DNA of 64,000 nucleotides, from contig NZ_BAZX01000018.1 of the NCBI RefSeq assembly GCF_001310955.1, forward strand, positions 1 through 64,000. Reading direction: 5' to 3'. Made by a program: the position numbers and the translations under genes. How positions within the stretch are numbered: position 1 is the stretch's first letter; every line of letters begins with the position of its first letter. The notes beneath the pieces were generated by a model. That model was given only the letters and a program-made list of their open reading frames with translations, was not told the DNA's origin and made no database searches. Origin of the DNA: Marinifilum fragile JCM 15579. GTDB lineage: Bacteria; Bacteroidota; Bacteroidia; Bacteroidales; Marinifilaceae. Shown piece by piece: positions 1 through 8,980 of this stretch.

Positions 1-1472
1 AATATAATATTAGGAGGAATGGTTTTGATTTCGCTCTCTTCCTGTAACGATTGCTTGATATTGATCCTGTAAACAGTATGATCCCCAAAAGTGTTGAGGA
101 TTATGAAGCTGTTCTTTTGGGAGCTTACCCGGATAATGAATTCTTTATGAAAACGGAGATGATGACGGACAATGTTGCTGTTAATCCGGATGGATATGGT
201 GATATGCAAAGAGATTATGTTCCATGGTATACATGGGCGGACTCACATCAAACCGATGGACAAGAATATGATTATTACTGGGGAGAGTTGTATCGATCAA
301 TTTTTTATGCGAATACAATCATAGATGATTTTGAAGAAAAGGAAGTATTGCCTGAGGATCAAGAGCTATTCGAAACAATAAAGGGAGAGGCGCATGCCAT
401 ACGTGCATTGTCATATTTCTATTTGGCTAACTTGTATGCCGAGCCTTATTCTAGTGAGAATTTAGCCAAAGCTTGTGTACCTTTTAGTATCACTACTGAA
501 GATTTGCATGAAAGGACACAGAATAATACTCGTGAGTCTGTTGAAGTGGTTTGGAATTTGATTGTTGCAGATTTGGAAGAAGCATCAAAATTACTTGCAG
601 GAAAACGTCCGAATACAAAAGTACGCTTTAACTATCATTCTGTAGAAGCTTTACGAGCCAGAGTTTATTTGTATATGGATAATTTAGATGCTGCGATTAG
701 CTCTTCAAGTAAGGTTATTACTACTTTTAAACCTTGGGATATGAATAATATTCAGGATATTATAGAAAGTGAAAATGAACCACTCGAATACTTATTTACT
801 GGAGAGAGAGGTGTTATGGATACCGGATACCAGGAAGATGTATTGTTTTCTATGTGTACAAATGGTGGTAGAAAAGGAGCAGGTGGAAATATTTATTATT
901 ATTCAAGAGGATTAAAAAAACCATCGGATGATCTTTTCAACTGTTTCATTGAAAAGGGAATAGAGAATGATACCATTTATGATTATAGAAGGTTTATTTT
1001 TGAATCTTTTGCTGATACTGAGACTTATTATGGTAAACAAACAGGAAAAACGGTTTACAATATGTATTCATATCAGGGGCCACAACATCCTTATATAGGC
1101 ATTAAGTTGGGAGAAGTTATTCTTATTAGAGCCGAAGCTTATGCTCGTAAGCAATTAAATGCCAAAGCGATTGATGATGTGAAACTTTTAATGAAGAAGC
1201 GCATTCAGACAGATCACTTCCCTGATTACGAAGCAATGGTTGATGCAGAGACAGATGTATTGGCTCGAGTATTAAAAGAAAGACGTAAAGAAACCGCCTT
1301 TGATGGTGGGTTGAGATGGTTCGACTTGAGAAGACTGGGAAAACCAGCTTTAACTCATGTTGATAAGGAAGGCAATGTATTTGAACTGAAAAAAGGTGAC
1401 CTTCGCTATGTGTTGCAAATTCCGATCTCGGAGCAGATGCATAGTCCTAACATGGTATTGAATCCAAGGTAG
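1..1472 (+). CDS. SusD/RagB-family nutrient-binding lipoprotein, 5' partial, frameshifted near the lipobox
   Basis: Surface lipoprotein that would cap a SusC channel encoded to the left of the window. The mature body (from about position 51) is about 473 residues and shows typical SusD features: an N-terminal DIDPVNSMIPKSVEDY stretch, a helical ALRARVYLYMDNLDAAI segment, an EVILIRAEAYAR segment and a C-terminal ERRKETAFDGGLRWFDLRR block with a terminal NPR. The signal peptide and lipobox (LISLSSCND) are readable from position 1, but in a different frame. After codons for CNDCL the reading must jump; adding one G to the single G near position 55-57 restores CNDCLDIDP. So either the gene is inactivated at the export signal or one base is missing from the sequence. 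The true start lies outside the window. Family assignment is firm; substrate is unknown. Confidence 0.85.
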
Positions 1473-1555
1473 TTAAGTCTGTCTTAATTGAGTAAAGCAG
1501 GAACACTGAATTTTCAGAGTTCCTTGCCGATATTAAGAATTTAAAAAATACGAAA

Positions 1556-2494
1556 ATGAAATATAAAATAATATGTGCGACAATAATTGCAGGATGCTGT
1601 TTGTTTCTTACATCTTGTGATAAAGAGGATGACCTAGTTTCGTCTGAGGAGATCGGAATAAAGGAGAATTTTCTTCCAGGGCCTGGTATTTCAGGAAAAG
1701 AGAAAGAGATCTATGAAAAGTACAATTTATGGGTGAGAATGGATTTCGAAGATCCTTCTGAAGTTGAGAATGCCATGTTGTATAAGGATACCTATAACAG
1801 GGGAAATGTTACTAAAATTGATGATGAGTACAGAGCAAGTGCTTATAAATACATTGAAACTTTATTAAGTGACATTCCAGAAGGATTTGTAAAGAGATTT
1901 TTTCCTATCGATTTTTTTATAGTAAAGGAATATGGAATGTGGTGGGCTCCAACTAATGCAAAATCCCTTGGGCGATCAAGATTAATATTACAGTGGCCTA
2001 ATACATATGATGACAATAGGGGAAGAAAAGTCTTGGATGTTAATTTGGAGGACTATGATTATCATTACTATCAGGATGTAGTATTAGCTTCTGTAGTCTG
2101 GAATGTCCTGGCAGGAATTAATTCTTTGTTACTTGAATCTTCAGAAGAAATTGAAGCTGCTGGTTGGGCTTATGGAGAGGAAGCAACCAATAAGATTGAA
2201 AAAGAGTATGAAAGGGGAAGTCAGGAAAAGCAGGATGCTCTTGAAGAGTTGGCCAGAGAAGGTGGTTTTATTTCTGCAACAGGTTCAAAATCTTTTGCAA
2301 ATGATATTAAAGAATGGATTGAAGTACTTGTTTTAAACTCATATGAAGAGGTTAAGGCTGAATATTTAGATGACAGTCCAACCAGAACTAAAAAGTATGC
2401 TGAAGTTATAAAGTACTTTAATGACCTGGGATGGGACATTCAGGCAACAGGTAATAAATATGCTCAATTGAGAGATGAGCATAAATTACCCTAA
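1556..2494 (+). CDS. Lipoprotein related to SusCD-associated zinc metallopeptidases (Mx1 type), without HExxH
   Basis: A 312-residue lipoprotein with a signal peptide ending at LFLTSC (Cys about 21). The C-terminal half has the layout I associate with the substrate-import-associated zinc metallohydrolase lipoproteins (peptidase Mx1-like): an ASVVWNVLAGINSLL helix where the family has a HExxH helix, then REGGFISATGSKSFANDIKEW, resembling the family's GFVS-YA-s-eDFaE block. The two His and the Glu are absent here (VWNVLAG instead of HHExxH), so it is probably catalytically dead and may act as a binding protein. It follows the SusD gene by 83 bases and is likely co-transcribed. The family link rests on remembered pattern similarity, not a search. 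If it is wrong, this is simply an unknown SusCD-associated lipoprotein. Confidence 0.6.
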   Translation: MKYKIICATIIAGCCLFLTSCDKEDDLVSSEEIGIKENFLPGPGISGKEKEIYEKYNLWVRMDFEDPSEVENAMLYKDTYNRGNVTKIDDEYRASAYKYIETLLSDIPEGFVKRFFPIDFFIVKEYGMWWAPTNAKSLGRSRLILQWPNTYDDNRGRKVLDVNLEDYDYHYYQDVVLASVVWNVLAGINSLLLESSEEIEAAGWAYGEEATNKIEKEYERGSQEKQDALEELAREGGFISATGSKSFANDIKEWIEVLVLNSYEEVKAEYLDDSPTRTKKYAEVIKYFNDLGWDIQATGNKYAQLRDEHKLP

Positions 2495-2525
2495 CCTTTC
2501 AATTAATAATAGTATCAAGTAAATA

Positions 2526-2562
2526 GCCTGCCTTTCAAAGCATAAAGTTTTGAAAGGTAGGC
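2526..2562 (+). terminator. Strong stem-loop after the metallopeptidase-like gene
   Basis: A 14-base-pair stem (2526-2539 with 2549-2562, one G-T wobble) encloses a 9-base loop. There is no clear T-run after it, so it may be an mRNA 3' stabiliser or a weak terminator rather than a classical intrinsic terminator. It separates the SusD operon from the TlpA-like gene at 2679. Confidence 0.5.
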
Positions 2563-2678
2563 CAATCTGACTTTTAGTTAAAATTAGTAAGAATTTACTG
2601 ACTTTAATATTGTTAGTTAACAATAGAGTTTAATTGTGTCCTATTAAATGGTAACATCTAGTAAATAAAAATACCTAC

Positions 2679-3773
2679 ATGAATCATATTAAGTTTTTTT
2701 CAATAGTGCTTTTGGTGCTGTTGTATTCGTGCTCACTAAAGGGTTCGGAAGAATATAAAATAACAGGAAAAACAAGCTATTCAGGTAAAGTATACCTGAA
2801 CGAAACCAAAGGCTATAAGCTAATTCCCATTGATTCTGTTAATATAGAAATGGGAGAATTTGTTTTTACAGGTAGTACTGAAAATTGTGAGCAGTACTTT
2901 TTAACTTTTGAGAAGAAAAAGGGTGCTTTTGGATTTTTCCTATCGAATGAGGAGATAGAAATAAATGTTTCTGATGAGCATCCATATTTTAGCAAGATCA
3001 CAAAGTCGCAATTGAATATAGAATACCAGGGTTTTACAAATAAGATGAACGAATTGGTAAAAAAGCAGTCGGAAGAAAGGAAGAAGTATTATGCCGAAAA
3101 AGAGCAGGGGCGTCGTGACTCTTTGTTGGCGATTCTTCAAAATTATGGAAAAAGACAAATCAACTTGGGCAAACAAACATTCGAGAGCAATAAAGAAAAG
3201 CCATATGCATCAGCAATATTAGCCAATTATTTAAAGAATTATTTTTCTCACGAACAATTGGATTCCATCCTACAAACAATGTCAGTGGAAGCAAAAAATA
3301 ACAAAATTGCTAAGCAGTTGATGGTTGAAATTGAGGCTCATAGAAAATCGGCAGAAGGACAGCCTTATATTAATATTGCGCAAAAATCCCCAGAGGGAAA
3401 GGTGGTATCTCTGAAAGAAGTAGTGGCAAAAAACAAATGTGTACTAATCGATTTTTGGGCCTCATGGTGCAGTCCATGTATTGCATCTTTGCCTGAAATG
3501 AAAGAAGTATATGAAAAATATAAAGACCAAGGGTTTGAAATCTATGCCGTATCCATTGATAGTAAAAAAGAAAATTGGGTGAAAGCCATAAACAAACACG
3601 AGCTATCATGGATTCATGTTTCTGATTTAAAAGGTTGGGATACACAAGCAAAAACCGATTATGCAGTGAATGGCGTACCAACAACAATTTTGATTAATAA
3701 AGATGGAATTATTGTAGCCAAAAACATGCATGGAAAAGAATTGGAGGATAAAATTGTTGAGTGTTTGGAATAG
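2679..3773 (+). CDS. TlpA-like thiol-disulfide lipoprotein (DUF4369 plus thioredoxin domain)
   Basis: Exported thiol-disulfide oxidoreductase, 364 residues. The N-terminus is a lipoprotein signal with lipobox LLYSC (Cys18). Residues 25-100 resemble the DUF4369 beta domain (YKITGKTSYSGKVYLNE, FVFTGS), followed by a charged helical linker and, from about 228, an AhpC/TlpA-type thioredoxin domain. The active site is WASWCSPC (Cys264 and Cys267), with the cis-proline turn in GVPTTILI. CSPC is less common than CGPC but still a redox pair. It probably reduces or isomerises disulfides at the envelope for the adjacent SusCD system. The 184-base gap and stem-loop upstream suggest it may have its own transcript. 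The exact redox partner cannot be told. Confidence 0.85.
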   Translation: MNHIKFFSIVLLVLLYSCSLKGSEEYKITGKTSYSGKVYLNETKGYKLIPIDSVNIEMGEFVFTGSTENCEQYFLTFEKKKGAFGFFLSNEEIEINVSDEHPYFSKITKSQLNIEYQGFTNKMNELVKKQSEERKKYYAEKEQGRRDSLLAILQNYGKRQINLGKQTFESNKEKPYASAILANYLKNYFSHEQLDSILQTMSVEAKNNKIAKQLMVEIEAHRKSAEGQPYINIAQKSPEGKVVSLKEVVAKNKCVLIDFWASWCSPCIASLPEMKEVYEKYKDQGFEIYAVSIDSKKENWVKAINKHELSWIHVSDLKGWDTQAKTDYAVNGVPTTILINKDGIIVAKNMHGKELEDKIVECLE

Positions 3774-3842
3774 TAAATAAAAAGAAATACCAATTTTTAT
3801 TTACAGCTTTCATAAATAGCCTTCTTTAAAAAATATAGAAAT

Positions 3843-3974
3843 ATGATAATAATAGTAATCGTTATATTGCTTGCGCTTATTCATAATACACATGCAATTG
3901 GCAGGAAGTTGGATAAAATTATAGAAGGGTTAAATTCTATTAAAGACCAAAATAATCAAGTTGAAGACCATTAA
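3843..3974 (+). CDS. Small membrane-anchored protein, 43 residues
   Basis: An open frame from ATG to TAA with a very hydrophobic N-terminus (MIIIVIVILLALIHNTHA) followed by a polar, coiled-coil-like tail (GRKLDKIIEGLNSIKDQNN). The layout, one helix plus a short amphipathic helix, is typical of bacterial small membrane proteins. It sits alone in the gap between a TlpA-like gene and a protease, followed by a terminator. I recognise no family. It is supported only by composition and position; it could be chance in AT-rich DNA. Confidence 0.4.
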   Translation: MIIIVIVILLALIHNTHAIGRKLDKIIEGLNSIKDQNNQVEDH

Positions 3975-4055
3975 TACATTCGAATTTGTGTATTGGTAAG
4001 AAAATAAAGATTGGTGTCAGTCAAGAAACCAAATTTTTAAGTGACTAAATTTTAT

Positions 4056-4085
4056 AGCAGTAGTCATCAGGCTACTGCTTTTTTT
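4056..4085 (+). terminator. Intrinsic terminator before the protease gene
   Basis: A perfect 8-base-pair stem (AGCAGTAG at 4056-4063, CTACTGCT at 4072-4079) with an 8-base loop is followed by a run of seven T. It ends only 8 bases before the ATG of the protease at 4094, so it could also attenuate that gene. Confidence 0.75.
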
Positions 4086-4093
4086 ATTATAAT

Positions 4094-4981
4094 ATGAAAC
4101 ATATAACCGTAATAATACTATTAATAGTTTGTAATGGCATATGCATAGCAGACAATTTGCATGAGCACACTACCAAAAGAAATGTAATTGAAAAAGAATT
4201 TATAAATGACAATTTTTACATTAACAGTTTAAAACTAAAGATTGCAGAATTTGCTTCTGATAGTAGTACTGTGTCTGTAGAAACCATTGTAAGTCAATTA
4301 AAAAGAACGAAATGTAGGATTCAGCTTGAAACTGAAAAATCTACAAGCTCATTTAGTTATAATGATTTAAAGCATAGTGTGCTGGCCATTGGAGAATTGT
4401 ACAAATGCAAAAACTGTCCGGCTGGACACATCTCATCAGCTTCAGCTTTTGTTATCTCCGAAGATGGTTTATGTGTTTCAAATTACCATGTTTTCGATGT
4501 TTTATCTGAGCAAAAAGCAATGGTAATGGGCTTGGGAGTAACCAATTTCGAAGGTAAAGTATACAAAATTAAGGAAGTTTTAGCAGCCAATAAAAAAGAT
4601 GACGTGCTCATTTTTAAAATTGATACACAAGGTGATAAGTTAAGTCCTTTGCCGTTGAATCGAAAAGTTTCTGTAGGCGATAAGGTTAAAGTTATATCTC
4701 ATCCAAAACGAAAATTTTATGCCTACTCCGAGGGTATTCTAACAAGAAAACATCTTGCTGCAGGTATCAACTCTCCACGTTACAGTATTTCAGCAGATTA
4801 TGCACAAGGTTCAAGTGGAGGACCGGTATTTGATCAAAATGGGAATGTAATTGGTGTGGTAGAATCCACCATATCAATTTATTCAAGCGATAAACACATT
4901 CAAATGGTGATGAAAGATATTATTCCGATTCAAGCTGTATTTAATCTAATTGATCAAGTAGAAGAAAGAACTAATCTGTAA
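4094..4981 (+). CDS. Secreted trypsin-like serine protease (DegP/S1C-type, no PDZ domain)
   Basis: A 295-residue exported protein with a Sec signal (first 19 residues). The trypsin-2 fold spans about 90-280, and all three catalytic residues can be seen: His132 in NYHVF, Asp170 in KKDDVLIFKI and Ser241 in GSSGGPVFD. Only about 45 residues follow the catalytic Ser block, so the PDZ domains of DegP/DegS are absent. Residues 20-90 form an extra polar N-terminal segment; a CKNC pair (105-108) precedes the fold. It lies between two TlpA-like thioredoxin lipoproteins, which suggests a role in envelope protein or peptide processing. The gap to the next gene is 15 bases, so they are probably co-transcribed. 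Confidence 0.85.
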   Translation: MKHITVIILLIVCNGICIADNLHEHTTKRNVIEKEFINDNFYINSLKLKIAEFASDSSTVSVETIVSQLKRTKCRIQLETEKSTSSFSYNDLKHSVLAIGELYKCKNCPAGHISSASAFVISEDGLCVSNYHVFDVLSEQKAMVMGLGVTNFEGKVYKIKEVLAANKKDDVLIFKIDTQGDKLSPLPLNRKVSVGDKVKVISHPKRKFYAYSEGILTRKHLAAGINSPRYSISADYAQGSSGGPVFDQNGNVIGVVESTISIYSSDKHIQMVMKDIIPIQAVFNLIDQVEERTNL

Positions 4982-4996
4982 ATTTTAACAAGTTGT

Positions 4997-6361
4997 ATGT
5001 ATTTTAGAATGTCAAAAATAGTAATCGCATTGTTCTTATCAATTATGATATGGTCTTGTGATTTAAAGCAAAAAACGGTTCGATTACGAGGAGAACTAAG
5101 AAATTTTGGTACAGAAGTATTCATGTCTAAAGGTACACCAGAAGGGGTACTCTTGAAGGATGGTATTACCATAAGGCCGGAAGCCAATAAGCTTTTTGAA
5201 ATCACTTTTGAATTGGATAAACCAAGTTATTTTCGGTTAGGAAGAAATACTCTTTATCTATCACCTGGGGATGACATATATATAGAGTGTGATTATAATG
5301 ATCCAAAGGCTGCAAAATTTTCTGGTAAGGGTGCCGATGCATGTTTTTATCTTTGTGCTAAACCATTCCCGAAAGGAGGTTCGTTTCTTAATGCAGGAGA
5401 AATGATTAAAGATGATCCAGATTTGCAAACAATACAAAAACGCCTGAAAGATAAAATAGAAAAACGCTTCAAAGAATTGGAAGAAACTCCTAATCTTAGT
5501 GAAAATTTTAAGAAGCTTGAAAAAGGGAGAATTAAGTTTGGAGCAGTAAATACATTGTTTTCTTATGCAGGTTATGCCTCATGGATAAAAAAACTGACAA
5601 GTGAAGAAGCTGCTAAAATGGCTAAAGAGGCTAAAATTTATTTCCAAAAAGATATCCAAGAGTATTTAAAAGGTGGTGGTGATGCGTGCTATTTAAATCT
5701 GGATGTTTACAGGGACATTTGTTCCTCGGCTATTGAATTCATAGGAACAGAGAATGTTGATGAAGAAGTACTCGAATACATTAAATCAAATGAATTGATT
5801 TATTATCTGGCAAGTAAAGGTCCTGTTGAGGAGGTGAAAGAAAGAAAAAGCAAATTACTTGGTGAGTTAAAAAGTGATGAGTATAAAGAAATCCTGAATA
5901 AGGCTTTCGAAAAATATAAGCCATTGCTCGCAGGGCAACCAGCACCCCAACTTGTATTTAGAAATAAAGATGTAAAAGAGTTTAAATTATCCGATTTTAA
6001 AGGAAAAAACCTTGTTATAGATATTTGGGCAACATGGTGTGGACCTTGTGTGCAGGAATCTCCTTACTTCGAGAAGTTGGCGGATAAATACAAAAATCAG
6101 AACATAGAATTTATTGCCATTAGTATAGATTCCAACAAAGCAGGATGGGAGAAATATTTGGAAAAGCACACTAAAAAAACGAAGCAGTATATTACCAATC
6201 GTACAGAATTTAGTGCATACAGAATTCATGGGATACCTCGCTTTATGGTAATTGATAAGGATGGATTAATTGTAGACGTTTTTGCACCACGTCCTTCAGA
6301 TAATAGGCTGAGTGAAATGATAGATAGATGTTTGAAAGATGAATCATCGATCGAGAAATAA
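4997..6361 (+). CDS. TlpA-like thioredoxin-domain lipoprotein
   Basis: A 454-residue lipoprotein (signal ending SIMIWSC, Cys21; Met5 at 5009 is an alternative start that gives a more usual signal length). After a beta-rich N-terminal domain (about 25-110) and a long helical middle part (about 135-305), a TlpA/AhpC-type thioredoxin domain begins near 312. Its active site is IWATWCGPC (Cys348, Cys351), with a cis-Pro turn in GIPRFMVID. It is longer than the usual ~370-residue DUF4369-TlpA proteins because of the helical insert. It follows the protease by 15 bases and is closed by a strong terminator at about 6463-6506. Function is inferred as an envelope thiol reductase linked to the upstream SusCD locus. 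Confidence 0.83.
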   Translation: MYFRMSKIVIALFLSIMIWSCDLKQKTVRLRGELRNFGTEVFMSKGTPEGVLLKDGITIRPEANKLFEITFELDKPSYFRLGRNTLYLSPGDDIYIECDYNDPKAAKFSGKGADACFYLCAKPFPKGGSFLNAGEMIKDDPDLQTIQKRLKDKIEKRFKELEETPNLSENFKKLEKGRIKFGAVNTLFSYAGYASWIKKLTSEEAAKMAKEAKIYFQKDIQEYLKGGGDACYLNLDVYRDICSSAIEFIGTENVDEEVLEYIKSNELIYYLASKGPVEEVKERKSKLLGELKSDEYKEILNKAFEKYKPLLAGQPAPQLVFRNKDVKEFKLSDFKGKNLVIDIWATWCGPCVQESPYFEKLADKYKNQNIEFIAISIDSNKAGWEKYLEKHTKKTKQYITNRTEFSAYRIHGIPRFMVIDKDGLIVDVFAPRPSDNRLSEMIDRCLKDESSIEK

Positions 6362-6462
6362 ATGCTTCAAAAATATAGAAGAACAACTATAAAATATCGA
6401 TAGAAAGAACTTTATAGGAAATATAAGTTTGAATAAATTATTTGAAATAAACCAAGAATAGA

Positions 6463-6506
6463 ACACAATGAAAGTGCAAGCCAAACAGCTTGCACTTTTA
6501 TTGTGT
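6463..6506. terminator. Long bidirectional terminator hairpin
   Basis: A 10-base-pair perfect stem (AAAGTGCAAG at 6471-6480, CTTGCACTTT at 6489-6498) is extended outward by ACACAAT / ATTGTGT arms. It closes the first operon. From here to the sigma gene at 6906 (about 400 bases) the DNA is AT-rich and I see nothing else besides the candidate promoter just before that gene. Confidence 0.75.
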
Positions 6507-6887
6507 TTAAATCATTTAATATGAGGTGTGTAGTCGTGTTTTTTGTAACTAGGTTTTGTAATCAAGTTAATCAGGTTTATAATGATTCAATTTTGTTATA
6601 TACAGTAAATTACATTTTGTGATTTTGCCAATAATTTGAATATAGTGTAGTTTTTTAGTTGTATTTAGATCAAATGAAAAATAGTTATTATAAAGAAATT
6701 AAATGTGATAAAAAGAACTTTTGGCAAGCTTAAGTATAACGAACTCTTAAAACATTTATTCTTTATAAACATTATTGTACATGATTTGCCGAATTGTCGG
6801 ATTCGTTTTGGGTAGCTAGAACTAATCTTAAAAAGAGTAGGGACTTTTTTTAATGGATGCATTGTTATTTCAATAAAATATATTTTC

Positions 6888-6895
6888 TATTTTTG
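6888..6895 (+). promoter_or_regulatory. Candidate -7 promoter element of the first sigma gene
   Basis: TATTTTTG matches the Bacteroidota -7 consensus TAnnTTTG and ends 10 bases before the ATG. A TTG at 6862-6864 could be the -33 part, but the 23-base spacer is longer than the usual 19-21. Transcripts starting here would have almost no leader. The same TATTTTTG precedes two other sigma genes in this window. Confidence 0.4.
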
Positions 6896-6905
6896 AGAGC
6901 CCATT

Positions 6906-7454
6906 ATGAAACATCAGGAACAAATCATTATCGAAAAAATGAAGAATGGCGGCGAATCTGGATTGCGCCATATGTTTGATCTATATTATTCTCCACTATG
7001 CATTTTTGCAATGAGATATCTAGATGCTTTTGATGTGGCAGAAGATTTAGTTCAGGAGGTCTTCATAAATTTTTGGGAAAACAAGCGAATTCATTCTTTA
7101 AATTCCTCTCTTAAATCTTACCTCTTTACAGCAGTAAAGAATAATGCATTGAATTACATCCGTAAGACCAATAGGTACCGAATTGAAGAATTAGACGACG
7201 AATTTGACATTTTAATGGAAGAGGTAGATACTGATGTTTTGGAACAAAAAAAAGCCAAACTCTTCAGAGAATTGGATCAATTGTCGGAACAGAGTCGTAA
7301 AGTTTTTGAAGCCATTGTGTTTGATAATATGAAATACAAGGAAGTGGCAGAAGAATTGGATGTTTCCCTAAACACGATCAAAACACATTTTTCAAGAGCC
7401 TTAAAGCAGTTGAGGTCTTCCCTTGATATCATTATTCTCATCATGTTATCTTAA
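6906..7454 (+). CDS. FecI-type ECF RNA polymerase sigma factor (locus 2)
   Basis: A 182-residue ECF sigma factor. Sigma region 2 (about 22-90) contains FDLYYSPLCIFAMRYL, AEDLVQEVFINFW and YLFTAVKNNALNYIRK; region 4 (about 125-175) contains the helix-turn-helix YKEVAEELDVSLNTIKTHFSRAL. It should direct RNA polymerase to the susCD promoters of the same locus after release from FecR (7688). The 233-base gap to fecR is wider than usual and holds an imperfect GGCAAT / ATTGCC inverted repeat at about 7459-7497. Length and layout match the Bacteroidota FecI family. Confidence 0.92.
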   Translation: MKHQEQIIIEKMKNGGESGLRHMFDLYYSPLCIFAMRYLDAFDVAEDLVQEVFINFWENKRIHSLNSSLKSYLFTAVKNNALNYIRKTNRYRIEELDDEFDILMEEVDTDVLEQKKAKLFRELDQLSEQSRKVFEAIVFDNMKYKEVAEELDVSLNTIKTHFSRALKQLRSSLDIIILIMLS

Positions 7455-7687
7455 TTCAGGCAATTTTTGTTTGAGACGATCAATGAGATCATTGCCTTGC
7501 ATCACTGTTAGCTTTTAACGGATGGCCTTTCTATGTCCACTTCTATAGGTTTTACAGATGATTGCCGATACATATATATAGGGGTGCAAAAAAAAATAAA
7601 AAATTTGTCACCCATTTTAGAAATCCTAAATCATATTATTGAAAGTGCACACCTATTTTGTTATAAAATCGATCGGTTCAAAAAGAA

Positions 7688-8860
7688 ATGGAAAGTAAGG
7701 AAGAAAATATTATCAGTTGGGTTCGTGATTATTCCCGTGGGGAGTTGAGTGAGAATTCTAAGAAAGAGCTTGAAAGTTTCCTGAATGAAAGCAGTGAAAA
7801 CAAAGCACTGTTTAATCACTATCGTCGTTTGTATGCAAATGGTCGTTCAGTTGGCTTTTTGAATCAATTGAATGAGGAAAAAGCATGGAAACAGATTCAA
7901 TCCAGATTAAGCAAATCAAAAATACGAAAACTGCATTTGTGGCTTCCGTATGCTGCTGCTGTTGCCATTATTGCGATTGTGAGCACCATTTTAATCAAAG
8001 AGCATAGCAGTGAATTTGACTTTAGTAAAGATTATAATTTCGAACAGTTAGCTCAACAAGGTGATATATGTGCAACAATCACTTTGGCTGATGGTTCTCG
8101 AATAAAGCTTGAAGAAAAAGAGACGCAGTTGATTTCTGAAAAAGATGGAACTCAGATTGCCAAAGATTCTTTGAATAATATTATCTATACTCCTAAGGCA
8201 ACTTCGAATGAAAAATTACTTTTTAATGCAATTGATGTGCCAAGAGGGGGCGAGTTTTCTTTAACGCTCTCAGACGGAACAAAGGTGTGGTTAAATGCTG
8301 ATACTAAATTTCGATATCCAGTAAAATTTTCCAGTAGTAAGAGAGAGGTTTATCTCACTGGAGAAGCTTATTTTGAAGTGGCTCATAACAAGCAAGCTCC
8401 TTTTGTAGTTCACTCTCACGATGCCAAGGTGAAGGTTTTAGGAACCAGTTTTAATGTTTCTGCATATGAAGATCAGGAATTCATTGCAACCACGCTTGTG
8501 GAAGGGGCTGTACAGATCAATAATTTAGGGAATGAGAAATTATTAAAACCAGGATATCAATCTATAATCATTAGGGGAAGAGATAAAATTGAGATTCAGG
8601 AAGTGGATACCCACTTGTATACCTCATGGGTGAATGGAGTGTATGAGTTTGAAAATATGGAATTGGAGTACATAATGACGCAATTGGGAAGATGGTATGA
8701 TGTGAAATTTTTCTTCACAGAGGAAAGTTTTAAACACATCAAATTTACAGGTGCATTTGAGAAAGAGAATTCTTTTGAATATGCCTTGAATTTAATTGAA
8801 CGTGTGGCCGATGTTGATTTTGCAATCAAAGGGAAGCTTGTTGTTGTAGGAAGAGAATAA
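7688..8860 (+). CDS. FecR-family anti-sigma regulator (locus 2)
   Basis: Inner-membrane anti-sigma factor and signal transducer, 390 residues. The cytoplasmic N-terminal part (1-83) would bind the sigma factor of 6906. One transmembrane helix follows (about 84-103), then a periplasmic FecR domain with VPRGGEFSLTLSDGTKVWLN and GEAYFEVAHNKQAPFVVHS, and a C-terminal DUF4974 region (about 300-388, WYDVKFFFT). The periplasmic part should contact the STN domain of the SusC encoded next. A predicted antisense RNA lies in the 120-base gap to susC. Confidence 0.92.
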   Translation: MESKEENIISWVRDYSRGELSENSKKELESFLNESSENKALFNHYRRLYANGRSVGFLNQLNEEKAWKQIQSRLSKSKIRKLHLWLPYAAAVAIIAIVSTILIKEHSSEFDFSKDYNFEQLAQQGDICATITLADGSRIKLEEKETQLISEKDGTQIAKDSLNNIIYTPKATSNEKLLFNAIDVPRGGEFSLTLSDGTKVWLNADTKFRYPVKFSSSKREVYLTGEAYFEVAHNKQAPFVVHSHDAKVKVLGTSFNVSAYEDQEFIATTLVEGAVQINNLGNEKLLKPGYQSIIIRGRDKIEIQEVDTHLYTSWVNGVYEFENMELEYIMTQLGRWYDVKFFFTEESFKHIKFTGAFEKENSFEYALNLIERVADVDFAIKGKLVVVGRE

Positions 8861-8885
8861 TTATAAGATATATGCTTTGGCGGAT

Positions 8886-8967
8886 AAAGAAAAAACGGGA
8901 AATATTGGCGTATTCCCCGTTCAGTGATAATTAACTCCATTGTTGGCGCAATGGAAATTTAATAACC
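8886..8967 (-). ncRNA. Predicted antisense RNA opposite the susC leader (locus 2)
   Basis: Read on the minus strand, a stem-loop (arms 8911-8921 and 8894-8904, one mismatch, loop CGCCAA) runs straight into a U-tract (CCCGTTTTTTC), the form of an intrinsic terminator. The plus strand has no T-run at that place. A second stem-loop (CCATTG at 8937-8942 with CAATGG at 8949-8954) lies 14-16 bases away. A minus-strand TAAATTTG at 8974-8981, matching the TAnnTTTG box, overlaps the susC start codon. The arrangement resembles DonS-type antisense RNAs of Bacteroides sigma/anti-sigma susC loci. Ends are estimates. Confidence 0.45.
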
Positions 8968-8980
8968 TCAATACAAATTT

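Noticed and set aside
7533..7748. A 71-codon frame between sigma and fecR of locus 2
   Set aside because: It overlaps the start of fecR in another frame, has no family features and is rich in AT-driven residues; taken as a chance frame.
8886..8925. The hairpin after fecR as a normal plus-strand terminator of the sigma-fecR operon
   Set aside because: No T-run follows the stem on the plus strand at loci 2, 4 and 5, whereas a U-tract follows on the minus strand at all five, so the minus-strand reading explains more. A weak double role is still possible.
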